A stretch of 64,000 bases of DNA. Source: Bacteroidales bacterium (lineage in GTDB: Bacteria > Bacteroidota > Bacteroidia > Bacteroidales > F082). The notes under the pieces are model-generated. The model saw only the letters and a program-made list of their open reading frames with translations. It searched no databases and was not told where the DNA came from. Where the stretch lies: the NCBI GenBank assembly GCA_024400425.1, contig JAKSMV010000002.1, positions 124,001 through 188,000 on the forward strand, in the 5' to 3' direction. This document shows, piece after piece, positions 41,515 through 49,639 of this stretch. Positions within the stretch are counted from its first letter, which is position 1, and each line of letters begins with the position of its first letter. The translations under genes were made by a program, and so were the position numbers.

Positions 41515-42825
41515 ATGAAAACGGAAAATGAATTTGAAAATCAGAACAAGACGAAAACGAATCGTCCGGGAATGAAATTGTTAATCATTGCAGCCATTTG
41601 TGTAGGGTTGCTGATTCCGCAAGCTCTTATCCGAAGCCTTATCGATGAACGTCACTGCACAGCTAATGAAGCTTCAAATGATGTGTACCAGAAATGGAGT
41701 GGGCAACAGGAAATTTGTGGCCCAATCATTAAGGTGCCTTGGCGTGCGAAGGATGCGAACGGTGCTTTTACAGGTACGACATTCGATGTGTATCTATTGC
41801 CAGAAAACCTGAACATCAAAGGAAATGTAAACACGAAGACCCTGAATCGTGGCATTTTTGATTGCATTGTTTACGATTCGCCTTTGGAAATTACAGGCAG
41901 TTTCACGCTTCCCAAAGAGTTTGACAGCACATTGATTAATAATATTTTATATCATCAGACTCGTCTGATTATCGGCATCGAAGATCTGCGCGGCTTGACC
42001 GATAATATCTCGATGACATACGGAAGCGAGCAGTTGGAAATGGAATCGGGAACTTACACAAGCAAACTCAATGGCGTTTCCTGCAAAATAGACATAAAGC
42101 CATTGATTGAAGGTGAAAAAATCGATTTTACTCTTGTTTTGCCTTTGAAAGGCTCTGAAAGTCTGTCGTTTATTCCGATTGGCCGCACCACGGCGGTAAA
42201 TTTGACTTCCGATTGCCCGACACCGAGTTTCAATGGAAACTATCTGCCAATTGAGCGTGAAGTGAACGATTCCGGTTTTGCCGCTTCTTGGAAAATATTG
42301 GCCTTGAATCGTGATTATTCACAAGTCATTAATGAAAACCTAAAACAACCATTGGTTACATCATCATTTGGTGTGGACTTGAAAGTGCCTGTCGAGCAAT
42401 ATCAACAGACGACAAGGGCAAGCAAATACGCCATCATCATCATATTCTTGACTTTCGCCATTGTGTTTTTCGTTGAAATCAGGAAAGACACGCCGATACA
42501 TCCTGTGCAATATCTGTTGATTGGTGTTGCATTGCTCGTGTTTTATGTCCTGTTACTGTCGTTTTCGGAACACTGTGCGTTTTGGTTTTCCTATTTGATT
42601 GCTTCCTTGATGACAGTCGGATTGATAAGTGTTTATCTGTTTGGCATACTGAAAATCAGGAAGACAGCCATAAGCGTTGGTGCTTGGCTAAGTGTGGCTT
42701 ACCTCTTGATATATGTTTTGCTGCAAATGGAAAACTTTGCATTATTGGTCGGAAGCATTATCGTGTTTGCTGTAGTCGGTTTGTGCATGTATGCTTCGCA
42801 GAAAATCAACTGGTACAAGAAATGA
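41515..42825 (+). CDS. creD: CreD-like inner membrane protein
   Basis: 436 residues. One membrane helix at about 20-38 is followed by a large periplasmic domain (to about 300) with the family phrase YQKWSGQQEICGPIIKVPW, and then about five to six C-terminal membrane helices. CreD (Cet) is the inner-membrane product of the E. coli CreBC regulon, linked to envelope stress and colicin E2 tolerance; its biochemical role is unknown. In Bacteroidetes it is often beside a small winged-helix regulator, as here. Confidence 0.88.
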   Translation: MKTENEFENQNKTKTNRPGMKLLIIAAICVGLLIPQALIRSLIDERHCTANEASNDVYQKWSGQQEICGPIIKVPWRAKDANGAFTGTTFDVYLLPENLNIKGNVNTKTLNRGIFDCIVYDSPLEITGSFTLPKEFDSTLINNILYHQTRLIIGIEDLRGLTDNISMTYGSEQLEMESGTYTSKLNGVSCKIDIKPLIEGEKIDFTLVLPLKGSESLSFIPIGRTTAVNLTSDCPTPSFNGNYLPIEREVNDSGFAASWKILALNRDYSQVINENLKQPLVTSSFGVDLKVPVEQYQQTTRASKYAIIIIFLTFAIVFFVEIRKDTPIHPVQYLLIGVALLVFYVLLLSFSEHCAFWFSYLIASLMTVGLISVYLFGILKIRKTAISVGAWLSVAYLLIYVLLQMENFALLVGSIIVFAVVGLCMYASQKINWYKK

Positions 42826-42855
42826 TTGTTATTAAGTTTAAAGCACTGTTTTCGA

Positions 42856-43224
42856 ATGTATTGCAAATTGTTTCTAAAACACAGAATCAAGAGTTTTAGG
42901 TTTGCATTCAGAGGCGTTGTGACGATGTTTGCGCAAGGCGGTAATGCTTTGGTACATGGATTTGCGACTTTGTGTGTTGTGGTAGCTGGAATTGTTTGCC
43001 GCATTACGATTATGGAATGGATTGCAGTGGCAATTGCAGTGGGAATGGTGATGGCAGCGGAAACTTTTAATACGGCAGTCGAATTGTTATGTGATAAGGT
43101 TTGCCCCAAATATGATTCCATGATAGGCAAAATCAAAGATTTGTCGGCAGGTGCCGTCTTATGGTGCGCTTTGTCAGCAGCTTTGATTGGATTGTTGGTG
43201 TTTCTGCCTTATTTGAGGTGCTGA
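42856..43224 (+). CDS. dgkA: Diacylglycerol/undecaprenol kinase family protein
   Basis: About 122 residues with three to four membrane helices. Family motifs are the N-terminal KSFRFAFRGV, AETFNTAVELLCD (metal/ATP-binding Glu and Asn) and KIKDLSAGAVL. Gram-positive relatives phosphorylate undecaprenol, others diacylglycerol; the choice cannot be made from sequence. ATG 42856 is chosen; an upstream TTG frame at 42826 would add an unusual leader. Confidence 0.88.
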   Translation: MYCKLFLKHRIKSFRFAFRGVVTMFAQGGNALVHGFATLCVVVAGIVCRITIMEWIAVAIAVGMVMAAETFNTAVELLCDKVCPKYDSMIGKIKDLSAGAVLWCALSAALIGLLVFLPYLRC

Positions 43225-43304
43225 TAGTGTGTAGAAAACATCTATGATTTTGGCTAATTGGAAAAAATAGCGAGAGATACTTTCTTTTACAAGTGAAAAA
43301 ATCA

Positions 43305-43312
43305 TACTTTTG
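43305..43312 (+). promoter_or_regulatory. Bacteroidetes -7 box before ornithine carbamoyltransferase
   Basis: TACTTTTG, 41 nt before ATG 43354. Confidence 0.6.
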
Positions 43313-43353
43313 CAGCACTTTTTTGAATCGTTTAACATTTAATTGATAAAGAA

Positions 43354-44355
43354 ATGGCTTTCAACCTCAGAAACAGAAATTTCCTGAAGCTTTTGGATTT
43401 CACTCCAGAAGAAATCAGATTTTTCCTGAAACTTGCTGCCGACCTTAAGGCCGCCAAGTATGCAGGCACCGAACAACCACATTTGACTGGCAAGAACATT
43501 GCCTTGATTTTCGAAAAGACTTCAACCCGTACACGTTGCGCTTTCGAAGTTGCCGCTAAGGACCAAGGTGCTCACGTCACCTACCTCGGACCAACCGGCT
43601 CACAAATCGGCGTCAAGGAATCGATGAAGGACACCGCTCGCGTCCTCGGTCGCATGTTCGACGGCATCGAATATCGTGGCTTCGAACAGACTATCGTTGA
43701 AGAACTGGCTGAATATGCTGGCGTGCCAGTATGGAACGGCCTCACCAACGAATTCCACCCAACACAAATCCTTGCCGACTTCCTCACCATGCAGGAACAC
43801 AGCGACAAGCCTCTCAACCAAGTCACTTTCGCTTACTGCGGCGACGCCCGTTTCAACATGGGTAACTCGCTGATGGTTGGTGGCGCCAAGATGGGCATGG
43901 ATGTCCGTATCGTGGCTCCAAAGGAATTGCAACCTAGCAAGGAACTCATCGACACCTGCAAGAAGATCGCCAAGGAAACCGGTGCTAAGGTCACTGTTAC
44001 CGACGACGTGAAGAAGGGTGTCAAAGGCTGCGACTTCCTCTATACCGACGTTTGGGTATCGATGGGCGAACCAGCAGAAGTGTGGAAACAACGCATCGAC
44101 CTGCTCATGCCTTACCAGGTGAACAAGCAGATGATGGAAATGACGGGCAACCCGAACTGCAAGTTCATGCACTGCCTGCCAGCTTACCACAACCTCGAAA
44201 CCAAGGTGGGTCGCGACGTGAACGCTCAATTCGGTCTCGATGGCATCGAAGTCACCGAAGAAGTGTTCGAATCGAAGAACAGCATCGTTTTCGACGAAGC
44301 CGAAAACCGTATGCACACCATCAAGGCTGTCATGGTTGCCACTTTGGGCGACTAA
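43354..44355 (+). CDS. argF: Ornithine carbamoyltransferase
   Basis: A 333-residue transcarbamylase. The carbamoyl-phosphate site STRTRC (about residue 56-61), HPTQ (about 134), the ornithine-closing loop DVWVSMGE and HCLPAYH (about 272) are intact. The SMG loop is that of true ornithine enzymes. Well-studied Bacteroides use an N-succinylornithine carbamoyltransferase for arginine synthesis, so this enzyme may be biosynthetic in a different route or work in the arginine deiminase direction. It stands alone, has its own promoter and terminator, and has the strongly biased codons of a highly expressed gene. Confidence 0.93.
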   Translation: MAFNLRNRNFLKLLDFTPEEIRFFLKLAADLKAAKYAGTEQPHLTGKNIALIFEKTSTRTRCAFEVAAKDQGAHVTYLGPTGSQIGVKESMKDTARVLGRMFDGIEYRGFEQTIVEELAEYAGVPVWNGLTNEFHPTQILADFLTMQEHSDKPLNQVTFAYCGDARFNMGNSLMVGGAKMGMDVRIVAPKELQPSKELIDTCKKIAKETGAKVTVTDDVKKGVKGCDFLYTDVWVSMGEPAEVWKQRIDLLMPYQVNKQMMEMTGNPNCKFMHCLPAYHNLETKVGRDVNAQFGLDGIEVTEEVFESKNSIVFDEAENRMHTIKAVMVATLGD

Positions 44356-44378
44356 TCAGTCATCGAAATGTGAAAATG

Positions 44379-44408
44379 AAATGCCCTGCTTCGGTAGGGC
44401 ATTTTTTT
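44379..44408 (+). terminator. Rho-independent terminator after argF
   Basis: AAATGCCCT (44379-44387) pairs with AGGGCATTT (44396-44404) around an 8-nt loop containing TTCG, followed by T residues. Confidence 0.9.
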
Positions 44409-44423
44409 AAAAACTGGAATCTT

Positions 44424-44760
44424 ATGTTATCACTTTTCATAAGTTCTGTTGCCGCCCCAATGGTCTTCTAACTGGCAGTTTCCATTGTATTGGGTTTACT
44501 GTTGGGCAAACTAAAAGTCGCTTACGTTTTGCTGGGCATCACTTGGGTGTTTTTCATCGACATGTGCTACTATCGACCAGCCGACTTTTGCTTGCCAACA
44601 CCGTTGCCGCCGAACAGCAGAAAGTCACAGGCTGCACCAGGAAAAACCAGTTGCCGAACATGGGCATGTTATGGTTTATCCTTTGACGATGTTTTTTCGT
44701 ATCTTCATGGTATAGCTGTTGGTGTTTTTGACAGTATAAGGAAAACAAATCTTACATGAA
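44424..44760 (+). pseudogene. Decayed N-terminal fragment of an AspT/YidE-type antiporter
   Basis: Reading from ATG 44424 gives MLSLFISSVAAPMVF, a TAA stop, then in the same frame LAVSIVLGLLLGKLKV and LGITWVFFIDM. The pattern (hydrophobic helix, LG..LGK.K, LG.TWV.F) resembles the first two helices of the AspT/YidE-type putative antiporters. Sequence beyond about 44570 no longer follows a membrane protein and frames break, so only a remnant is left. The match is by eye and modest. Confidence 0.5.
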
Positions 44761-44782
44761 TAATTAACAAATCTAAATTTTT

Positions 44783-45136
44783 ATGAAGGAATCTAATATA
44801 CAATCATCAACAGAAAATGATTTAGAAAGAGATGAGATAATTAGAAGACATTATTATCAGCATTTGGAAGAATTAGAAAGAAAATATCCTAAAAGGGATG
44901 AGACTGGCAGAACTGTTGCAGATTATGAACGTGAAATAGACCGTTATACAACATTTTTAAGTGAACACAATTATCATGGAAGAAAGAGCCGTCAAAGATG
45001 TAGTGATTTAACATCTGCTAAACAAAGACTCATAGAAAGCCAAATGACAGAAGAAGAAAAATTTGATAAACAAATAATAGGTTTTTTCAAATTTTTGATT
45101 GCTATTGGCATAATAATATTAGCTGTATTATTATAA
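44783..45136 (+). CDS. AT-rich orphan gene, acidic/basic helical protein with C-terminal membrane helix
   Basis: 117 residues: a highly charged helical part (residues 1-92, many Glu, Arg, Lys) and a terminal hydrophobic helix (FFKFLIAIGIIILAVLL), giving a tail-anchored layout. Base composition is about 30% GC by eye, far lower than its neighbours, and codon use is AT-biased, suggesting recent transfer. I do not recognise the family. It follows a decayed transporter fragment. Confidence 0.65.
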   Translation: MKESNIQSSTENDLERDEIIRRHYYQHLEELERKYPKRDETGRTVADYEREIDRYTTFLSEHNYHGRKSRQRCSDLTSAKQRLIESQMTEEEKFDKQIIGFFKFLIAIGIIILAVLL

Positions 45137-45209
45137 TAACCAGAATAAGAAATTCAATAGCATTATGTATAGAAAGAGACAAAAACACTGTCGAATGAGA
45201 AACAATTTG

Positions 45210-45217
45210 TATATTTG
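45210..45217 (+). promoter_or_regulatory. Bacteroidetes -7 box before putative small RNA
   Basis: TATATTTG, about 60 nt before a terminator hairpin and with no coding frame in between. Confidence 0.5.
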
Positions 45218-45222
45218 CAACG

Positions 45223-45312
45223 CTAACCCGCAAACGATAACCACCTTAACCTCACCTATTTAGTGGTTCAAACTTCGGGACGCATTATACGCACCGTGTG
45301 CGTCCTTTTTTT
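45223..45312 (+). ncRNA. Putative small RNA, about 90 nt
   Basis: A promoter box (45210-45217) is followed by a non-coding stretch and a clear terminator at 45278-45312. Inside, AACCAC (45239-45244) can pair with GTGGTT (45263-45268) to form a first stem. No start codon with a sensible frame is present. It is 360 nt from ileS, with other sequence in between, so a T-box or leader role for ileS is unlikely. Family not recognised. Confidence 0.5.
45278..45312 (+). terminator. Rho-independent terminator of putative small RNA
   Basis: GGACGCA (45278-45284) pairs with TGCGTCC (45299-45305) and is followed by seven T residues. Confidence 0.8.
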
Positions 45313-45336
45313 GTTCAAGGCCTACGGTGGAACGTG

Positions 45337-45364
45337 GTAGAGACGCGCCATGGCACGTCTCTAC
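45337..45364. repeat. Dispersed palindromic element, copy 6
   Basis: 28 bp identical in sequence to copy 5 (39841-39868), GTAGAGACG... to ...CGTCTCTAC. Confidence 0.9.
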
Positions 45365-45636
45365 AAGGTTGGATGATTATTCGTGAAAATCAGCCAAATC
45401 CGTGTTCGTATTAATTTCAGAACAATTCGCCGTTCCAAAGCATTTTCAGGAAATCGAAAACATAAAGGATATTGTTTTTCATTTCATCAAATAATTTGTA
45501 ATATCGTTGAATCATAGGTAAATAACATATATTCTACTTCCGGTTTTCTTGAAATATCGGGAGCAAAAGTGTGGGTTTTTCTGAAAATGAAAAGTGTTTT
45601 TTTGTATTTCTTGACCAAATCATCTGAAAAAGTTCG
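45365..45636. other. AT-rich intergenic region before ileS, no gene seen
   Basis: About 270 bp without a supported frame or strong hairpin. It ends at the ileS promoter box. ATCATCTGAAA near 45619 and TTTCATCAGATGAAA at the ileS start share a short word, which may be chance. Confidence 0.6.
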
Positions 45637-45644
45637 TATTTTTG
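45637..45644 (+). promoter_or_regulatory. Bacteroidetes -7 box before ileS
   Basis: TATTTTTG, 26 nt before ATG 45671. Confidence 0.6.
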
Positions 45645-45670
45645 CCTCTTAAATTTTTTGATTTCATCAG

Positions 45671-48600
45671 ATGAAAAGTAATTACAAAGAATACAAACAG
45701 CTGAATCTTACTGATACAGCCAACGAAATCCGCCAGTATTGGGCAGATAATGATACTTTCCAAAAGAGTTTGGATAACCGTGACAAAGACAACGCCTTCG
45801 TGTTTTTCGAAGGTCCGCCGAGTGCAAACGGTCTGCCTGGCATCCACCATGTGATGGCTCGTTCCATTAAGGACGTGGTGTGCCGCTACCAAACCCTGAA
45901 AGGCAAGTTCGTCGTCCGTAAGGCTGGTTGGGACACTCACGGTCTGCCTGTCGAGCTTGGCGTCGAGAAGAAACTGGGTATCACCAAGGAAGACATCGGC
46001 AAGAAAATCAGCGTCGATGACTACAACCGCGCTTGCCGCGAGGAAGTGTTGAAATACAAGGACAGATGGGACGACCTCACCCGTAAGATGGGCTATTGGG
46101 TCAACCTCGACGATCCTTACATCACTTTCAAGAACGAGTATATCGAGACTTTGTGGTTCCTGCTGAAGAAGCTCTACGACAAAGGTCTGCTCTATAAAGG
46201 CTACACCATTCAGCCTTATTCGCCGGCTGCGGGTACGGGTCTCAGCTCGCACGAACTGAACCTTCCAGGCTGCTATCGCGATGTGAAAGACACCACTTGC
46301 ACAGCCCAGTTCAAAGTGGTTGACGATGGCAACGCCGTAGTGCGCGCCATCAAGGAAAAGGCATCGGAGCCTTTCCGCGACAACTTCTACATCCTCGCAT
46401 GGACGACAACTCCTTGGACTTTGCCGAGCAACACCGCTTTGTGCGTGGGTCCAAAGATTGAGTATGTGGCTGTCGAGACCTTCAATCCTTACAACGGTTC
46501 GCCGATGACTTGCCTTATCGCCAAGCCACGTTTGGCCGCTTATTTCAAGCCCGAAGGCGAAAACGCTGACTTCGAAGCCTATAAGGCGGGCGACAAGGTT
46601 GTGCCTTATCGTATCATTGCCGAATATGTGGGCAACGACTTGTTGGGTATCAAGTACGAGCAGCTCTTCCCATGGGTCGATCCTGTCGAGATGAATCCTG
46701 AAACCAAGGCCATCGTCAACAAGAAAGACGAAGCCTTCCGCGTCATTCCTGGTGCTTACGTCACTACCGAAGATGGTACGGGTATTGTCCACATTGCTCC
46801 AACCTTTGGTGCCGACGATGCCAAGGTGGCCAAGGCCGCTGGCATTCCAAGCTTGTTCCTTGTCAACAAGAAAGACGAAACACGCCCGATGGTTGACTTC
46901 ACGGGTAAATATTGGATGATGGACGAACTTCGCGACGACTTTGCCAAGGAATGTGTTCACGAAGATTATAAGAAATATGCTGGCCAGTGGGTGAAGAACG
47001 CCTACGACCCACAATATACCGTCAATGGCCGATACAACGAGGAAGAAGCCAACAAGGCCGAAAATCTCGATATCCGCCTCTGCCTCGAAATGAAGGCTGA
47101 CAACAAGGTCTTCAAGATTGAGAAGCATACCCACAACTATCCTTACTGCTGGCGCACCGACAAACCTGTGCTTTACTATCCTTTGGATAGCTGGTTCATC
47201 CGTACTACTGCTGTCAAGGACCGCATGATTGAACTCAACAAGACCATCAACTGGAAGCCCGAAGCAACGGGAAGCGGCCGTTTTGGCAACTGGCTTGAAA
47301 ACCTCGTCGATTGGAACCTCTCGCGCTCACGTTATTGGGGCACGCCACTTCCGATTTGGCGCACCGAAGATGGTAAGGAAGAAATCTGCATCGGCAGCGT
47401 CGAGGAGCTTCGCAACGAAATCGAAAAGTCGGTGAAGGCTGGCTTCATGACCGAAAATCCTTACGCTTCCGAAGACTACGAGAAATTCGATTTGCACCGT
47501 CCTTATATCGACGGCATCATCCTCGTCTCGGCTTCGGGCAAGAAGATGTTCCGCGAGCCTGACCTGATTGACGTTTGGTTTGATAGCGGTGCCATGCCTT
47601 ACGCACAATATCACTACATGGGCAAGGAAGGCCAGTTAGGCAAGGATGTGTTCCCAGCCGACTTCATCGCCGAAGGCGTTGACCAAACTCGTGGCTGGTT
47701 CTTCACTTTGCATGCCATCGCCACCATGTGCTTCGATAGCGTTGCCTACAAGAACGTCATTTCCAACGGTTTGGTGCTCGACAAGAACGGCGACAAGATG
47801 TCGAAGCGTCTGGGCAATGCCGTTGAGCCTTTCGGCGTGATTGAGAAATATGGTGCCGATGCTGTGCGTTGGTACATGATTACCAATTCGCAACCTTGGG
47901 ACAACCTGAAATTCGATGAAGCTGGCGTTGACGAAGTGCGCCGCAAGTTCTTCGGAACCTTATATAACACCTACGCATTCTTCGCCTTATATGCCAACAT
48001 CGACAACTTCACTTACGCAGAGGCCGACATCCCGATGGAAGAGCGTCCTGAAATCGACCGTTGGATTCTCTCCGAACTCAATTCGTTGATAAAGAATGTT
48101 GATAACGCTTACGGCATCTTCGAACCTACCAAGGCTGGCCGTTACATCCAGGAATTCGTTGATGCTCACCTGAGCAACTGGTATGTGCGTCTGTCGCGCC
48201 GTCGTTTCTGGCGCAGCGACGATGCCAAGGACAAGCTCTCGGCTTATCAAACCCTTTATACTTGCCTTGAGACTGTGGCTCGCCTCAGCTCGCCTATCGC
48301 TCCGTTCTTCAGCGATCAGATTTTCCGTGACCTGAATAATGTCACAGGCCGTAACAAGGCCGAATCAGTCCATCTGACAGATTTTCCGGTTGCCGACGAC
48401 AAACTTATCGACAAGGCTCTGGAAGAACGCATGGAAGCCGCACAACTCATCTCTTCGTTGGTGCTCTCGCTGCGTAAGAAAGCCAACATCCGTGTGCGTC
48501 AGCCATTGTCGAAGATCATGATTCCTGTGGCAAGCGACGAGATGAAACAGCAACTTGAAAAGATTTCGCATCTCATCATGAGCGAAGTCAACATCAAGGG

Positions 48601-49153
48601 TATCGAGTTCCTTTCGGCCGACAACAATATCTTGGTGAAGAATGTGAAGCCTAACTTCAAGACCTTGGGCAAGAAGTATGGCAAGCAGATGAAACAAATT
48701 TCTGCCTTCTTCGCCAATATGACGCAAGACGAAATTCACGCCTTCGAGCAAAACAAGGGTGCTCATCTCGATGTGGATGGCGTCTCGGTTGACCTCGTTC
48801 TCGAAGATGCCTTGATTGCAACGCAAGACATTCCAGGTTGGGCAGTCACTTCCGAAGGCAACTTCACCGTGGCCTTGGATATGACTATCACCGACGAACT
48901 GTTGCAGGAAGGTCTGGCCCGCGAAATCGTGAATCGTGTCCAAAACTTGCGCAAGACCACTGGTTTTGATGTCACCGACCGCATCATCATCACCATTGAG
49001 AAGAACGAAAAGACGGATGCTGCTGTAGCGAAGTTCAATGACTACATTTGCACCGAAACCTTGGCTACCATCGTGATGGCCGACCAAGTGGAAGCCGAAC
49101 CCGACGAACTGGTGGAAGGCATCAGCGTGAAACTCGTTATCGAAAAGCAATGA
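45671..49153 (+). CDS. ileS: Isoleucyl-tRNA synthetase with rearranged GXHH signature
   Basis: An 1160-residue class I synthetase that charges tRNA-Ile. PPSANGLPGIHHVMARSIKD-type start: the class I HxGH signature is replaced by G57-I58-H59-H60, that is, the first and third residues are swapped (usual form GLPHVGHAQAR in relatives). The second signature is K709-M-S-K-R. Other marks are RKAGWDTHGLPVE, the WTTTPWTLP editing-domain motif, and DVWFDSGAMPYAQ. Length and domain style fit the eukaryote-like IleRS2 branch. This GXHH form has been reported for IleRS2 enzymes with extreme resistance to mupirocin. It starts an operon-like run with a dksA-like gene and lspA. Confidence 0.96.
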   Translation: MKSNYKEYKQLNLTDTANEIRQYWADNDTFQKSLDNRDKDNAFVFFEGPPSANGLPGIHHVMARSIKDVVCRYQTLKGKFVVRKAGWDTHGLPVELGVEKKLGITKEDIGKKISVDDYNRACREEVLKYKDRWDDLTRKMGYWVNLDDPYITFKNEYIETLWFLLKKLYDKGLLYKGYTIQPYSPAAGTGLSSHELNLPGCYRDVKDTTCTAQFKVVDDGNAVVRAIKEKASEPFRDNFYILAWTTTPWTLPSNTALCVGPKIEYVAVETFNPYNGSPMTCLIAKPRLAAYFKPEGENADFEAYKAGDKVVPYRIIAEYVGNDLLGIKYEQLFPWVDPVEMNPETKAIVNKKDEAFRVIPGAYVTTEDGTGIVHIAPTFGADDAKVAKAAGIPSLFLVNKKDETRPMVDFTGKYWMMDELRDDFAKECVHEDYKKYAGQWVKNAYDPQYTVNGRYNEEEANKAENLDIRLCLEMKADNKVFKIEKHTHNYPYCWRTDKPVLYYPLDSWFIRTTAVKDRMIELNKTINWKPEATGSGRFGNWLENLVDWNLSRSRYWGTPLPIWRTEDGKEEICIGSVEELRNEIEKSVKAGFMTENPYASEDYEKFDLHRPYIDGIILVSASGKKMFREPDLIDVWFDSGAMPYAQYHYMGKEGQLGKDVFPADFIAEGVDQTRGWFFTLHAIATMCFDSVAYKNVISNGLVLDKNGDKMSKRLGNAVEPFGVIEKYGADAVRWYMITNSQPWDNLKFDEAGVDEVRRKFFGTLYNTYAFFALYANIDNFTYAEADIPMEERPEIDRWILSELNSLIKNVDNAYGIFEPTKAGRYIQEFVDAHLSNWYVRLSRRRFWRSDDAKDKLSAYQTLYTCLETVARLSSPIAPFFSDQIFRDLNNVTGRNKAESVHLTDFPVADDKLIDKALEERMEAAQLISSLVLSLRKKANIRVRQPLSKIMIPVASDEMKQQLEKISHLIMSEVNIKGIEFLSADNNILVKNVKPNFKTLGKKYGKQMKQISAFFANMTQDEIHAFEQNKGAHLDVDGVSVDLVLEDALIATQDIPGWAVTSEGNFTVALDMTITDELLQEGLAREIVNRVQNLRKTTGFDVTDRIIITIEKNEKTDAAVAKFNDYICTETLATIVMADQVEAEPDELVEGISVKLVIEKQ

Positions 49154-49160
49154 ACGAACG

Positions 49161-49225
49161 ATGACCATTGACCATGACCGTTTCAATTATTACTAAAATT
49201 GGTCATAGTCATAGTCAATGGTCAT
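49161..49225. repeat. Imperfect inverted repeat after ileS
   Basis: ATGACCATTGACCATGACC (49161-49179) is mirrored by 49201-49225, which reads as its complement with a 6-nt insertion (GGTCAT AGTCAT AGTCAATGGTCAT). A stem is possible, but there is no T-run; the words TGACC/GGTCA are repetitive. Confidence 0.7.
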
Positions 49226-49255
49226 AGTTAAATAATAACCTAAACAAAACACACC

Positions 49256-49639
49256 ATGGATAAGCAAGAACCTAAATTGCGCTATTCGGATGAAGAACTT
49301 GAGGAATTCAAGGTTCTGATTCTCGAAAAGCTGGCCCAAGCTCAAGAGAGTTTGGCAATTCTGAATGAGAGATTGGCAGGTGGCGAACACAGCACCGACG
49401 ACACAGCTCCTACTTTCAAGGTTTTGGAAGAAGGCTATGCCGTGGCCGAAAAAGAGGAAAACGCCAAACTCGTGGCTCGTCAGGAGAAGTACATCCAAAA
49501 CCTGAAATTCGCCTTGATGCGTATCGAAAACAAGACCTACGGCATATGCTGCGAAACTGGCAAACTGATTCCTAAGGAAAGGTTGCGTTGCGTGCCTATC
49601 ACCACACGTTGCCTTGAGGCAAAACTGAACAAGAAGTGA
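49256..49639 (+). CDS. TraR/DksA-type zinc-finger protein
   Basis: 127 residues: an N-terminal coiled-coil hairpin (YSDEELEEFKVLILEKLAQA) and a C-terminal zinc finger (GICCETGKLIPKERLRCVPITTRC). In E. coli, DksA binds RNA polymerase through its secondary channel and works with ppGpp. Bacteroidetes homologues are shorter at the N-terminus, as here; a polymerase role is by family. Its TGA overlaps the GTG start of lspA. Confidence 0.88.
   Translation: MDKQEPKLRYSDEELEEFKVLILEKLAQAQESLAILNERLAGGEHSTDDTAPTFKVLEEGYAVAEKEENAKLVARQEKYIQNLKFALMRIENKTYGICCETGKLIPKERLRCVPITTRCLEAKLNKK

Noticed and set aside
45223..45312. T-box or leader regulating ileS
   Set aside because: The terminator ends about 360 nt before ileS, which has its own -7 box; no specifier loop or T-box sequence seen.
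13613..45364. CRISPR array explanation for the repeated palindromes
   Set aside because: Copies are kilobases apart with no regular spacers and no cas genes; they fit REP-like elements.
45620..45676. Operator formed by TTTCATCAGATGAAA at the ileS start
   Set aside because: It is short, overlaps the start codon, and has no perfect partner; likely chance.
45620..47134. Long minus-strand open frame (504 codons) opposite ileS
   Set aside because: It mirrors a strongly codon-biased essential gene, has no recognisable domain and no promoter; antisense artefact.
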